Below, piece by piece: positions 11,923-22,903 of a stretch of 64,000 nucleotides of DNA. The DNA is taken from assembly GCA_047967505.1 (NCBI GenBank), contig CM106540.1; one strand, 5' to 3'. How positions within the stretch are numbered: the stretch's first letter is position 1; each line of letters opens with the position of its first letter. The translations under genes and the position numbers were made by a program. A model generated the notes under the pieces. The model ran no database searches, had not been told where the DNA came from, and saw nothing but the letters and a program-made list of their open reading frames with translations. This DNA is from Dipteris shenzhenensis. Lineage: Eukaryota > Polypodiophyta > Polypodiopsida > Gleicheniales.

Positions 11923-12450
11923 CAATTATTTGTAATGACAAATTATCTCTAAAAGTTTGAGAGTGACATTTGTTCTTATTGGTTTTAGTATAAACACTAA
12001 AACAATAACTAGAGAAGGACATAATACATAAGAAATAAATATGATTGAATTTATGTAATAGATCAATCTTGGAGTATAATATGCATATGCGTGCAAAAGT
12101 GAAAGGGATGCACATGGGACATAAATAAACCATGAATAGAGTTAGTAGATCAACCTTGTAGAGTATAATAAGTGTACTTTTTGTGAGTACCCATTGTGAG
12201 GCCATAGGTCATTGCATTGTACTTTTTCTTCCATGATTTGTTTTCACAATTTCATCAACATATTGAGAGTGAGCACTTTGGAAAGGCAAATATGTTTGAG
12301 AAGATGATTGATTTTGGGAAAAGTCTGTAAGAGAGAGTTGTAGATTTTACACCGAGCTACAACTTTGATACTTTGTGATTTACATGGTTCAACCATTCAG
12401 ATGGGCAAATAATGGCCCGAAGATGTAAAAAAGGCACTCTAAAGTGTTTT
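11923..12450. other. AT-rich non-coding insertion between copia-1 protease and integrase
   Basis: The protein homology stops at about 11922 and resumes near 12530 in the pre-integrase domain. The roughly 520-bp gap is AT-rich and non-coding. It could be a small non-autonomous element, but terminal repeats and a target duplication were not resolved. Confidence 0.4.
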
Positions 12451-12594
12451 CTTGGCTTGGATTTGCGTGCCCAATTCTAAATGCAAATTTGAAGCCTTAG
12501 ATGACTTGATGCTTATGACAGATGTTTGGATGATGATGCTGCAGTTGTCGATGCACATGCCTTTGCTCTTGATTCTATCATGTAAGATACTCAT

Positions 12595-13345
12595 TTGTGG
12601 CGTGAGAGGTTTGGACACCTCAATTTTGGAGCCCTGGTGAAGTTATATAATGAAGTTATGGTTGTGGATCTTCACAAAATGCATATGCCTACCAAACATG
12701 TTTGTGAACCATGCTTGCTTGGTAAGATGCACCGTGCTGCGTTTCCCAAGGATGGGAGAGTTGGTGCTTCACACAAGCTTTATTTGGTTCATAGTGATGT
12801 TTGTGGACCCATGAGGGTTGCAGCTCTTGGGGGGTTCTACTATTTTGTTACTTTTATTGATGATTTCACCATGTACACTTGGATTTTCGCATTGAAATCC
12901 CAATCTAAAGTTTCTTCATGCTTTAAGCACTTTATTTCCTTGGCTGAGAATGAGAGTGGGCTGCACATTGCTCACCTTAATACAGACAGGGGGGGTGAAT
13001 ATATGTTGAAGGAGTTTGGTGGTTTTTTGGCTTCCCGTGGCATCATTTATCGTTGCACGGTGCCTTATACTCCTCAACAGAATCCCGTGGCTGAGTGGAA
13101 GAATAGATCAGTGATGGAAATGGCCAGATGCATGTTGAAAGGCAAACATTTGCCTAATAAGTTGTGGTTGGATGTAGTCATGTGTGCAAATTACATCTTG
13201 AATAGATGTCCTACAAAGCCATTACAGACTATCACATCTTATGAGGCTTGGACGGGTCGTATGCCTCGCATTTCCCACATGAGGACTTTTGGATGCTTAG
13301 CTTATGCTCATGTGCCTTCACAGAAACATACTAAGTTGGATGAGT
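12595..13345 (+). pseudogene. copia-1 integrase
   Basis: The pre-integrase domain (RFGHLNFGALVKL and CEPCLLGKMHR) is followed by the retroviral-type integrase core: LVHSDVCGPM (first Asp), LNTDRGGEYM (second Asp) and NPVAEWKNRS where the catalytic Glu is normally found. It continues to SYEAWTGRMPRISHMRTFGC. Homology stops near 13345. The open frame runs on to 13638 through unrelated sequence. In the third block the usual QQNG(V/L)AER reads QQNPVAEW, so the motif is altered. Confidence 0.8.
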
Positions 13346-13765
13346 TGAGAGGGAATGTTGGAGTTGAGCATACCATGTGTAGAATAGGGGCGAGGGCGTT
13401 TTTTGTGGGTGTGCCCATTCCCAGGTGGAGACCTATGCCAGGGTCTTGTGGAGTTTTAAGCCACCTTGGGCGAAGATCATCCTATGTGGAGGCTTTGCCA
13501 GGGTATTGTGCATCTGCTAGAAGAGGTGCGGATCAGTCCAAGCCAACACGGCACAGATCAGGGCTGATTCGTGACCTGCTTTCTGTTGGGTGTAGGAAGC
13601 AATGGAACGGGAGTGGAGTGCGGGAAGCAAACAACTAGCTGGAGCAAAACGTAGTATTGCTAAAGTATCCTGGAAATATCTCAAGAATACGTGGAAACTA
13701 CATCATGGTTGCACATATTTATCATAGAGGGATATAGCAACCTATGATATGTACAAAGTGATCCC
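13346..13765. other. junction between two opposed copia remnants
   Basis: Unassigned sequence starting TGTTGGAGTTGAGCATACC resembles the start of an LTR, but no partner copy was found in the window. It separates plus-strand copia 1 from minus-strand copia 2. Confidence 0.35.
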
Positions 13766-14350
13766 TCACGTAACATAAGGAGCCAAGTGTAAAGCATGTT
13801 GAAATGTATCAAACTTGGGTCGTGGTAAAGCTTTTGTGAAAAGATATGCCAAGTTGTCCTTGGTGGGAACATAGGACAACTGGATGTCTCCACCAGACAG
13901 TCGCTCTCGAACATAGTGATAGTGGACCTCAATATGCTTTGTGCGCACATGAAACATTGGGTTTCTAGCAACCGCCAAAGCACTTTGGCTGTCAGTGTAG
14001 ATCGTGGTAGAGTCAAGCTGAATGAAATCAAGATCTGCAAGTAACTTGCGAAGCCAAACGCACTCTAATGTAGCTGTGAAAGCTGCTCTGTACTTAGCCT
14101 CACAACTGGATGTGGCAACTATAGGCTGCTTCTTGCTGAACCAAGAGATGCATGAAGCTCCAAGCATAAAACAGTTTCCGTTGTGTGACACCCTAGTGTC
14201 GTAACATCCTGCCCAATCGCTGTTCGTGAATGCATGCAAAACAAGTGGGGCCTCTGAACCATATAGTAAACCCAAATGCTGTGTGGCCTCTGAACCATAT
14301 AGTAAACCCAAATGCTGCGTGGCTTTCAAGTATTGAAAGACCCGCTTCAC
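13766..14350 (-). pseudogene. copia-2 RNase H
   Basis: A 194-codon frame matches the copia RNase H region: the start of the RNA-DNA hybrid domain (HAFTNSDWAGC), CISWFSKKQPIVATSSCEAKYR, TIYTDSQSALAVARNP and the final DNLAYLFTKALPRPKFDTF. An exact-frame 36-bp duplication (14250-14321) repeats 12 residues near its start. The usual Glu in SSCEAEY is present, but the next residue reads K. Confidence 0.8.
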
Positions 14351-14666
14351 TGCTTACTAATGCTGCGTACTAGGCTTGTGCATGTCTTTGCTGAGCTAGG
14401 AAATGACATATTGAAGATCAGGCCGGGTATGATAAAGGTATATGAGGCAACCAACAACCTTCTGATAAAGGGATGCATCAAATGGCGGACTTCCATCCTC
14501 GAAGGAGAAACGAAAGCTAGGCTCCAATGGAGTAGAAACTGGCTTGCAATCCTAGAACTGGAAGCGATCAAGGAGCTGTCCAATATACTTGGACTGGCTC
14601 GTCATTATACCCCCTCAACATATGCAAACTGTATGCCCAAATAATAGTGCAACCAGCCCATATCTG

Positions 14667-15735
14667 TCATGGCAAAAGACTGCTGTAAATCAGCCTTGAA
14701 ATCTGCAATTGTTCCATATCTGGCCTAGTGAAAAGCATGCCATCCACATATAAAATCAGAATTAAACATTCTGATGCACTCTTTCGGATGTAAAGAGTGG
14801 CCTTGCGTGGGCTGTTCTGAAAGCCACGGGCTGTCAAAAATGCATGTATCTTTGCATACCATGCTTGGGGTGCTTGCTTCAAGCCATAGAGGGCTTTCTT
14901 GAGCCAGCAAACCATATTTTCAGAACCTAATTGTTCAAAACCAGGTGGCTGATTGACATAGACCTCCTTCTGAAGATCACCATGAAGAAAGGCAGTGATG
15001 CACTCTTTCGGATGTAAAGAGTGGCCTCGCTTGGGCTGTTCTGAAAGCCACGGCCTGTCAAAAATACATGTATCTTCGCATACCATGCCCGGGGTGCATG
15101 CTTCAAGCCATAGAGGGATTTTCTGAGACGGCAAACCATATTTTCAGAACCTGATTGTTCAAAACCAGGTGGCTGAGTAACATAGACCTCCTTCTGAAGA
15201 TAACCATGAAGGAAGGCAGTTTTGATGTCCAGCTGATGAACCTCCCAATGCCGATGAGATGCCATAGCAATAACACACCTTATAGTAGTAATGCATGAGG
15301 TGGGAGCAAAGGTTTCCTCAAAGTCAATGCCGTGCTGCTGTGCATATTCAACACCACCATCAGCTTTCCTTTTCACCTGGTAGACCCACTTTGTGCTTAT
15401 GGCATGCTTGCCTACTGGCAAGTTACACAACTCCCAAGTGTTGTTTGCATGAATAAATTCAAGCTCAGCCTTCATGGCATCCATCCATCCCTTGCTATCA
15501 AAGGTATCCTTGTGACATAAAGGTTCCTCATTGCAAGCAGTAGCAACCAAACTACAGCCAAATAGTTGCCATGCATTTGTTTATGCGCACCTCTAGTGCG
15601 GGCTGGCAAAGGCTCATCTTGGTTGCTGTCCCTGAGTGTGTTCAAAAGCCATCTCCAAACTGATTTTTGCTGTTTAATGATAGCACTCTCTTGTGCAACT
15701 GCCTGCTCAATAGCATGAGCATCAACTAAAGGCAT
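14667..15735 (-). pseudogene. copia-2 reverse transcriptase, partly duplicated
   Basis: This minus-strand copia reverse transcriptase includes [50 protein letters not shown] and GLKHAPRAWYAKIH. A 224-bp tandem duplication (14773-14996 and 14997-15220) repeats the segment from the FLHGDL block to the middle of the palm domain. Because 224 is not a multiple of three, it breaks the frame. The catalytic block appears as LILYVDGMLFTRPD, with DG where copia has DD. Confidence 0.8.
14773..15220 (+). repeat. 224-bp tandem duplication inside copia-2 reverse transcriptase
   Basis: Two adjacent copies start with GATGCACTCTTTCGG at 14773 and 14997 and run to the AAGGCAGT at about 14996 and 15220. The copies differ by scattered substitutions, so the duplication is not recent. 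Confidence 0.8.
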
Positions 15736-15934
15736 ATCAGGCTAAGCAGAAGCTATTGGAGGAGGATGTGCGCTGGTAGAAGTGTATGGCACAACACTCT
15801 GCACATGCTGCTCTGGATCTGTGGGCGACCGAAAGAGAGGCAACAATGTATCAAAGACATCTGAGGAATCAATTGTAGGCTGTTTTCTGCATTCCAGCTA
15901 AGGTAAAGGCACATTTTCAGCGAATACCACATCC

Positions 15935-16498
15935 CTACTGACAATAACGTTGCCCGTGCTGGGCTGATACAACCTTGCTCTCTGCGCTATAACCAATGTA
16001 TATACATTTTACAGCTTTGTCTTCAAGCTTGTGCCTTAGCTGAGATGACACATGAGCATAAGCCAATGACCCGAACACCCGCATATGAGAAATTTCAGGT
16101 TTGCGACCGTGCCATGCCTCGTAAGGTATGATAGTTTTCAATGCCTTTGTGGTTTCCTGATTGAGCACATAGTTGGAGCACATGACAGCATCCGACCAAA
16201 ATTTATTTTGGCAAAGACTTCCCTTTGAGCATGCACCTGCCCATTTCCATCTCTAACCGATTTTTCCTCTTTGCCAGCCCGTTCTGTTATGGAGTAGAAG
16301 GCATTGTACATTGATGAATAATACCCCGAGCTGCCAAAAAATCAGAGAATTCATGGGACATGTACTCTTCCCCCCTGTCAGTGAGGTTGTGCCCTGATTC
16401 ATTTTCAGCCATGGCAAGCCAATGTCTGAAGCATGGGGACACATCAGATTTGGCCTTCTTGCCATATATCCAAGCAAATCTGGGGTAGTCATCCACAA
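15935..16498 (-). pseudogene. copia-2 integrase fragment
   Basis: Frames at 16496-16287 and 16183-15935 carry the integrase middle (MAENESGHNLTDRGEEYMS and FLAARGIIHQCTMPSTP) and C-terminal part (PYEAWHGRKPEISHMRVFG, SQLRHKLEDKAVKCIYIGYS). They are in different frames, and the element is cut off at about 16500, so the first catalytic Asp is missing. Confidence 0.75.
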
Positions 16499-16499
16499 A

Positions 16500-17367
16500 G
16501 AATTATAGGAGCAAGTCGTATGGAGTTAGAGATGATCGACTTAAGACTTCTTATTATGTAGTGTGGTAGAAACAAGATAGTGTTTGCATTTCTTAAGAGA
16601 AGTATTGTCAAGAAATAGTTTTAGATGGAGGAGGTGCTTACCCCTATAAAGGTTGGGGCTAAGTTGATTTCTTAAGAGAAGTATTGTCAAGACGTATAGG
16701 AGATGGAGGAGGTGCTTATCCCTATAAAGGTTGGGGCAAAGTTGAGTAACAAGGACACATTTGACTTGGTTGATGCAATAGTGTATTGGAGAGGGAGGGT
16801 GAGGGAGGAGGGAGAGGGGGCTGGCGAGAGGGGAGAGAGGAGGAACAGCGAGGGGGGGGCAGCGAGGGAGAGGGAGAGGGAGAGGGGAGGGCAGTAGCTC
16901 ATGGGGAGGAGCAGCAGCTCAGGCGACTGTCACTCATTGTATACTTTGATGTGACATCTAATCCAATTTACTCTCCCTCCTTCCTCCCCCCCCCCGAGCC
17001 TCAAACCTCTTCCCAATCTACACACACACTCTCTCTCTCTCTTCCCACCCCCCTCATTCCAACCTCTTTCTCCCTTTTCTATCCCTTCCTCTCTGGCTTC
17101 CGCTCTTCTAGCCCCTTTCTCTAATGTGCCCCTACCCCCTTGTCTACAGGAGCCACTCCACTCCCTATTAAGAACAACCATCTTAATAGAGCCTTCCTGG
17201 GAAGACCCCTGCATGCTCCCCCAAATGGCCACCAATGTATGTACCATGTTTATCTAAATACTAGCCAAAGTGTGTGTACGGTGGACCTGAGAATGCTCCA
17301 AGTCCTCTATGCATCTCGATCAACAAATATTTCACGTTGAAATGCTCGCCAGAATCTCCCATGAAGC
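16500..17367. other. non-coding: 80-bp duplication and opposed purine and pyrimidine tracts
   Basis: A unit of about 80 bp beginning TTTCTTAAGAGAAGTATTG occurs at about 16588 and 16669. Bases about 16785-16900 on the plus strand are almost all purine (G/A), and about 16970-17120 are mostly pyrimidine. The two tracts could in principle pair with each other. No gene is seen. Confidence 0.5.
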
Positions 17368-17720
17368 TGTGAAGAGAGTGGGAGAGAAGGAATGAGTCTC
17401 ACTTGCAGCTTTCTCACATACACAATGAGGGAATATACACAAAGGTGGAGGCTGAAAACAGTTTTCCTCTTCTTAGTTGTGAAAGCCAAAAGAACTCCAA
17501 GTATAAAAGAATAGGTGAACGCTATATGTGGGTCTCAAACCAAACTCAGCTAACTAAGGTGGCATACTAACTGAGCCACTAACTAGAGTACATAAAGATA
17601 GCTGTCATCCAACTATTATTCATGGGTGGTGTACCAACCGCATCTGCAACTAATAAGTCGGTGACATAAATGCACAACGGTCACCCTGGCATATCACGAG
17701 TGGAGCTTGATATCTCAACA
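17368..17720 (-). repeat. copia-3 3' LTR
   Basis: Starts TGTGAAGAGAG and ends ATCTCAACA on the plus strand (TGTTGAG...CTTCACA on the element strand). It is highly similar to, and the same length as, the copy at 21523-21875. Confidence 0.92.
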
Positions 17721-18501
17721 CTCCCCCTCGAGCTCAATCCCAATTTCTGCACACCAAGTAGGTCTCTGAACTTGTGCAGCTTCTCTGCGTCCAGTCCCTT
17801 CGTGAATATGTCAGCTACCTGATCAGAAATCTGCCTTGGAAATCTGAAAGTCAATAGTGACAAGATACTGTCCTATCTTGTCAGACCATGCTCTGGGTGC
17901 TTGCTTCAAGCCAACAGCATGAACATAACTTGGTGGCTGCTCCATATAGACCTTTTCTTGCAAATCATCATGCAAGAAAGCATTCTTTACATTTATCCGA
18001 TGTAAAGATCATCCCTTTGATGCAGCCATAGCAATGACTGCTCTTACGGTGGCCATCCTTGCAACCGGACTGAATGTTTCTTCATAATTAATGCCATATG
18101 TCTGTGCATACCCCTTGACAACTAATCTTGCCTTGTATCTATTTACAGAACCATCTGCATTGTGCTTCACCTTATAAACCCACTTGCAGCCAATTGCATT
18201 CTTATCCCAATTCCCATGTAGCATTTGCTTCCAAGGCATCCATTTTTTCATCCATGGCTTTCTCCCATTTTTCCCATGTAGCATTTGCTTCCAAGGCATC
18301 CATTTTTTCATCCATGGCTTTCTCCCATTTTTCTTTTCCCATGGCTTGCTCAAAAGAAGTGGGTTTTGGTTCATGTATCACTTTGACCATATAGGCATAG
18401 TGAATGGTTGTAAATTGTAACAACAGAAGGAATATCCAACTCATCATTAAGGCTCTATTCTGAGCCACTGGATTCACCATCCACATAAGAGTGACCTGCA
18501 T
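17721..18501 (-). pseudogene. copia-3 reverse transcriptase remnant with deletion
   Basis: The N-terminal reverse transcriptase ([35 protein letters not shown]) is present to about 17880, ending in KQAPRAW. It then passes directly into the extreme C-terminus of the polyprotein (QVADIFTKGLDAEKLHKF, about 17830-17760). Most of the palm with the YVDD motif and RNase H is missing. A 60-bp exact tandem duplication at 18211-18330 adds 20 codons in frame. Confidence 0.8.
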
Positions 18502-18823
18502 TCACATCAACCATGGGTTGATCTACTTTATCTTTTCCTTTTCGTGATACTTGCAAACCACTATTTGCATTGCTTTGAGGAGATCCTCCTGATCTCAATC
18601 TGCCTGTCCATGGCGAAGTATGTGAACCGCTGCTAGAGGATACTACAGGTCCACTAATATTTTGTGATTGCTACTGTGAATTCTGTGCAGCATTACCATT
18701 TTGTGCATGTACATCATCAATCACATTTACTGGTTTATACCAGCTGCTCATCTCATAAAAAACAACATCTCTGCTCACTGTAAACTTACGAGTAGAAGGG
18801 TTATAGCATCTATACCCTTTTTG

Positions 18824-20174
18824 CTACAGAGAATAACCAATAAAGATGCACTTCTCAGCTTTTGTATCCAACTTGGATCTCAACTCATCTGGCATATAAA
18901 CATAGGCAATGCAACCAAAAACTTTCAAATGAGAAATATCTGGTTTCCTACCAGTATACCTCTCCTCTGGCGTCATGCCATATATTGTTGCAGTGGAGGT
19001 CCTGTTCATTATATAGATTGCTGTAGCAATTGCTTCAACCCAATAATAATCTGGCAGGTCTTTTTTGTTAAGCATGGCACGAGATACCTCTTCAATATGT
19101 CTGTTTTTCCATTTTACAAGTCCATTTTGCTGTGGGGTATGACTACATGAATATTGCTGCTTTATGCCATGCTCCTGCAGGAAACTTGCAAACTCATTTG
19201 AGAGGTACTCTTCCCCTCCATCTGACCTTAGGCATTTTATTTGCAGGCCTGTTTCTTTTTCAACCATAGCTTTAAAAGCTTTGAAATGCCCAAACACTTC
19301 ACTTTTCTTCTTCATAAAATACACCCAAACTTTTTTGCTGTAGTCATCAATAAAAGTGACAAAATAATGACAGCCTCCAGTAGATGCAGCTTTAGTAGTC
19401 CACACATCAGAGTGGATTAATTCCAATGGCCTTACTCTCTTGAACATGTCTAGGAAATGGTTTCCTTGCCTATTTTCCAAATTGACAGACTTCACATACC
19501 TTATGCATTTTTGCAACCTTGAACTTAGGCAATCCTGCAATAATATTTTAGGCCTGCATTAATTTAAGTCTATGTACATTAATATGACCAATGCGTTTTT
19601 GCCAGATATCAATATCTGCAACTACACCGGTCCCATGTGCAAACATTGCTGCACTCAATTCAGGCATGTTCACATCCAATGTAAACATCCTACCCTTCTT
19701 CTTCCCTTTTGCTATCAAGTGACCTTTATTTTTCATATCCTCAACAAAGCATCCATGAGGATTAAATCTGACCTACAAGCCTTGCTCAACCATTTGACCA
19801 ACAGAAACCATGTTCTTGGTGATATTTGGGACATGAAATACATCAGACAGGTATTTCTTTTTCCCATCCTGCATAGACAAAGAAATTTTACCAATCTACA
19901 CAATAGGATGTGTAGTATCATCACCAGTCTCCACAAATCCATTCTGCATCCATTCTGCATGACCTATCATGTGGTTTGACGCACCTGAGTCAACATACCA
20001 CACATCATTGCTTTCTTCTGCACTTGTCACAAAATTAGTCGTGTGCTGCACCATAAACAGATGCTCATTTCTATCATCACCCTGTCTACTAGAGGATGCA
20101 TAATTGCCTTGCTGCAATTTTACAGTCATAATGTCATTCTGCTTTTTATAGTAGTCTTTAACCATATGACCCAT
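18824..20174 (-). pseudogene. copia-3 protease and integrase
   Basis: WYVDSGASNHMIGHAEWM (about 19990) is the protease active site. Frames at 19736-19548 (pre-integrase) and 19540-18824 (integrase core) follow. The core shows LIHSDVWTTK, LRSDGGEEYLSNEF and HTPQQNGLVKWKNR, and ends in HLKVFGCIAYVYMP and KAEKCIFIGYS. The pieces are in different frames. The third catalytic position (normally Glu in the AER/AE block) reads KWK, so the enzyme is probably inactive. Confidence 0.8.
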
Positions 20175-21014
20175 TTTACCACAATAGTGGCATTCAACAT
20201 TGCTGTTTGCATTTTGGCCTCTCTGCCATCCATTACGACCTCTTTGGCTCCCCCTGCCTCTAAAGTTACCACGTCCTCCTCCATAGGACTGGTTTCTTGA
20301 ATTTGCTGCATATTCTGATTTCTGCTACGGCCTCCAAATCGACCTACTTTACCTCTGCCTCTACCTCTTCTAGCATTTAAGTAGAAGACAGTCTCTTTTG
20401 AAGTTCCTTTTGAAGAAGATGCACCACTATTTCTCTGCTCTTCAAAAATTAGACGAGCAATCAACTCCTCAAAATCAAAAAAATTCTCACGGACGACAAT
20501 GGATGTCCAGAATTGTGCATAATCCTTTCCTAGACCATTCAAGGTCACAGAAACTAAATCATCATCTTCCACTGGCGACCCAATGAAAGCAAGTGCATCT
20601 GCAATCTTCTTCACCTTCATGTGGTAGTCATTGATGCTCATATTTTCTCTCTGCACATTATGCAACTCCTGTTTGAGCTGCATTTCTAGGCTTGCGTATT
20701 TGTGCTATACATTTTTGTCAAAGTATCCCACGTCTCCTTCGGGGTGCTTGCATCTTGAATATGCACAACCATAGAATTGAAATACTGATAGATAGCTAGT
20801 ACATAACTTTTTTGGCTCTCTCATGCCAGCCTTTAAATGCCTGCAACTCTTGTTGATTGGGATCATTAGGAATAACTGGTTCTTGTTCAGCTCCAGTAAT
20901 GAACTCCCAATAGCCTTTTCCCATAAGAAAATTCGTCATTCTAAACTTCCATGCTTGGAAGTTGTTCTTGTTAAGCTTTTTAGTGACAATCTGTGAAAGA
21001 GCATGAGACGCCAT
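20126..21014 (-). pseudogene. copia-3 gag
   Basis: Gag starts at 21014 (MASHALSQIVTKKLNKNNFQ), with the usual WKFRMTNFL pattern of copia UBN2-type gag. After an interruption at about 20690-20796 it resumes at 20683 with NDYHMKVKKIADALAFIG and FEELIARLIFEEQR. An Arg/Gly-rich segment and a zinc-knuckle region (CHYCGKMGHMVKDYY when read across two frames, near 20200-20150) follow. Stops and frameshifts are present. Confidence 0.8.
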
Positions 21015-21510
21015 TACAGAACACTACAAAATATTATGTCACTGCAAAAAACACAACTTTTGCCTCACAAGGGCAAATCTTCAAAACTGACGAAAGTGGT
21101 ATTTGACCACACAGTCACTTCCTAGTGACAATTTTACATCAACAGGCAATAAGAATGATTCTGTCACTCCCAATATCTCTGCGCACAGGCATACGATGTA
21201 ATTTCTGCGACAACTTTTCACCGACCTGCAGAATAGTGGTCGCACAGCAAAAACATGGCACTTTTCTGAGTGCCTGCGGAAAACTTCCACCACCAAAACG
21301 AGCCCCGAAATGGCGTCGAATCAAAAAAATACTGCCCTCTCGCCACACCGCGAAGGGCATCTCAATCTGAGACAGTGCACTCTTGCACTTTTCGGCTGTG
21401 CTACCTGCAAAGATTTGCTCCCGAACTCAAAAAAAGGAAAGCAACACTGATTCTCTTACCAGGACACCGCAAACTTGGTTTGCTTTCTTGAGCTTCTTAT
21501 CACGAACCGA

Positions 21511-21522
21511 GCTCTGATACCA
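21511..21522 (-). promoter_or_regulatory. copia-3 primer-binding site
   Basis: The minus strand reads TGGTATCAGAGC directly after the 5' LTR. This is complementary to the 3' end of plant initiator tRNA-Met and is the usual copia start of minus-strand synthesis. Confidence 0.9.
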
Positions 21523-21875
21523 TGTGAAGAGAGTGGGAGAGAAGGCACGAGTCTCACTTGCAGCTTTCTCACATACACAATGAGGGAATATACACAAAGG
21601 TGGAGGCTGAAAACAGTTTTCCTCTTCTTAGTTGTGAAAGCCAAAAGAACTCCAAGTACAAAAGAATAGGTGAACCCTATATGTGGGTCTCAAACCAAAC
21701 TTAGCTAACTAAGGTGGCATACTAATTGAGCCACTAACTAGAGTACATAAAGATAGCTGTCATCTAGCTATTATTCATGGGCGGTGTACCAACCGCATCT
21801 GCAGCTAACAAGTCGGTGACATAAATGCACAACGGTCATCCTGGCATATCACAAGTGGAGCTTGATATCTCAACA
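21523..21875 (-). repeat. copia-3 5' LTR
   Basis: 353-bp partner of 17368-17720 with only scattered substitutions, which implies a fairly recent insertion. Confidence 0.92.
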
Positions 21876-21880
21876 GAAGC

Positions 21881-22903
21881 ATCCACAGAGGCATGTGCAA
21901 GTCTGTAAGGACAGGCAAGAACATCATCTAGAGAGCATGACTCAACACACAATGAATTGAAAAAGCCCGAGAAGAGTCATGTCTCTCATAACCATGTAAG
22001 CTCATGTGGTAAGCAAACCTGATAATATCTAAAGCTAATTGCTAAATCCTTGCTGGGGTGGTCCATCTTGTTGAGGCATCAGGGTTGCTACTTGGAAGAT
22101 AATATCAGCTCTGGTGATGTAACTTTCAACACTATGCTGATGAACTGACCTTTTCTGATCGTCATATACATTTAGAATAACTTTTTGCTGCTTTGGTGAT
22201 GTTTAGTATTAAAGAATGACCTGGGGTGAAGGGGTTCATTGCACGTTCTTGATACTGCAAGCAAAAAGTTAAATCCCTTAACTTCAAGTGAGTTACTCGT
22301 GAGCGTCTGCCATCTTTTCTACTTTTAGCTTTGTTTCACGTCTCTTCTAGACTGCCTCCTTGCTTCTCTCTGTCTCTCTTCCTTTGTTTTGCCTAGAAAA
22401 TCATCAGCTTTAAGATGCCTTTTGAAAGGGTGTGTGTGTGTGTTGGGGGGGGGGGATGTTGAAATCAAATCATACATATCTTGTGATGTTTGTCAGCTGC
22501 AGATATAAAATTCACTAAATTCATGGTCTCAATTCTTTCTTCAACTTAACTCTTCTTCATAAGTTTCAAAGAACCTAGCCACTTAGTCATAGAGGTGGCT
22601 CGTCCAATTGCATTTATGATACATCGTATCTCTACTTTTACTCGTTTGTTATTACGATTTGCACGCACATTATCTTTCAATCACTTTTATTAATTCTGCG
22701 AGAAAGTTGTACAGTAGAATATCTGAGGAGGTGTGGCAGGATTCATAAATGGTTTTTATATTACCTCGTGACCTGTACATGAAAAGTCGTAGTATCACAA
22801 TTTTTTTCCACATACCTGTTTTGGCAGCCCTCATATTCAGAGCATACACGAAAGGATTACTGCCGGAAAGATTGGAAATCCCATTTCTTCAACTTGTTTC
22901 CAG
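21881..22903. other. intron sequence right of copia 3
   Basis: No coding sequence is supported. It contains a G10 run near 22446 and ends in a pyrimidine tract (TTCTTCAACTTGTTTCCAG) that is the acceptor of the next folate-gene exon. Confidence 0.5.

Larger units (their letters stand above)
9690..13345 (+). mobile_element. degenerate Ty1/copia element 1
   Basis: The order on the plus strand is gag start (a frame containing RMDGMNYLIWKAK near 9700, soon stopped), gag zinc knuckle, DSGAS protease, pre-integrase and integrase core, which identifies copia. Reverse transcriptase and RNase H are absent: the integrase homology stops near 13345. Many stops and at least one long non-coding insertion interrupt it. 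No LTR pair or target duplication could be defined. The element lies in an intron of the folate gene. Confidence 0.7.
13766..16498 (-). mobile_element. degenerate Ty1/copia element 2
   Basis: Read from right to left, integrase (16498-15935), reverse transcriptase (15735-14667) and RNase H (14350-13766) occur in copia order. Gag and protease are missing and no LTRs were found. The protein is most like the copia element at 52350-56512, sharing the SQLRHKLxDKAxKCIxIGYS integrase tail and the RNase H ISWxSKKQP block. It holds two tandem duplications and many frameshifts, so it is dead. Confidence 0.75.
17368..21875 (-). mobile_element. Ty1/copia element 3, complete ends, internal deletion
   Basis: Two 353-bp LTRs (17368-17720 and 21523-21875) flank a minus-strand element. 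The 5-bp target duplication GAAGC lies at 17363-17367 and 21876-21880. The primer-binding site TGGTATCAGAGC directly adjoins the 5' LTR (21522-21511). A purine tract, GAGGGGGAG on the minus strand, adjoins the 3' LTR. Inside are gag, protease and integrase, but reverse transcriptase and RNase H are reduced to two ends joined by a large deletion near 17850-17910. The element is about 4.5 kb and could only have moved with help in this form. It sits in the folate-gene intron. Confidence 0.92.

Noticed and set aside
16786-17124. Gly/Arg-rich open frame
   Set aside because: It results from purine and pyrimidine tracts, with no domain.
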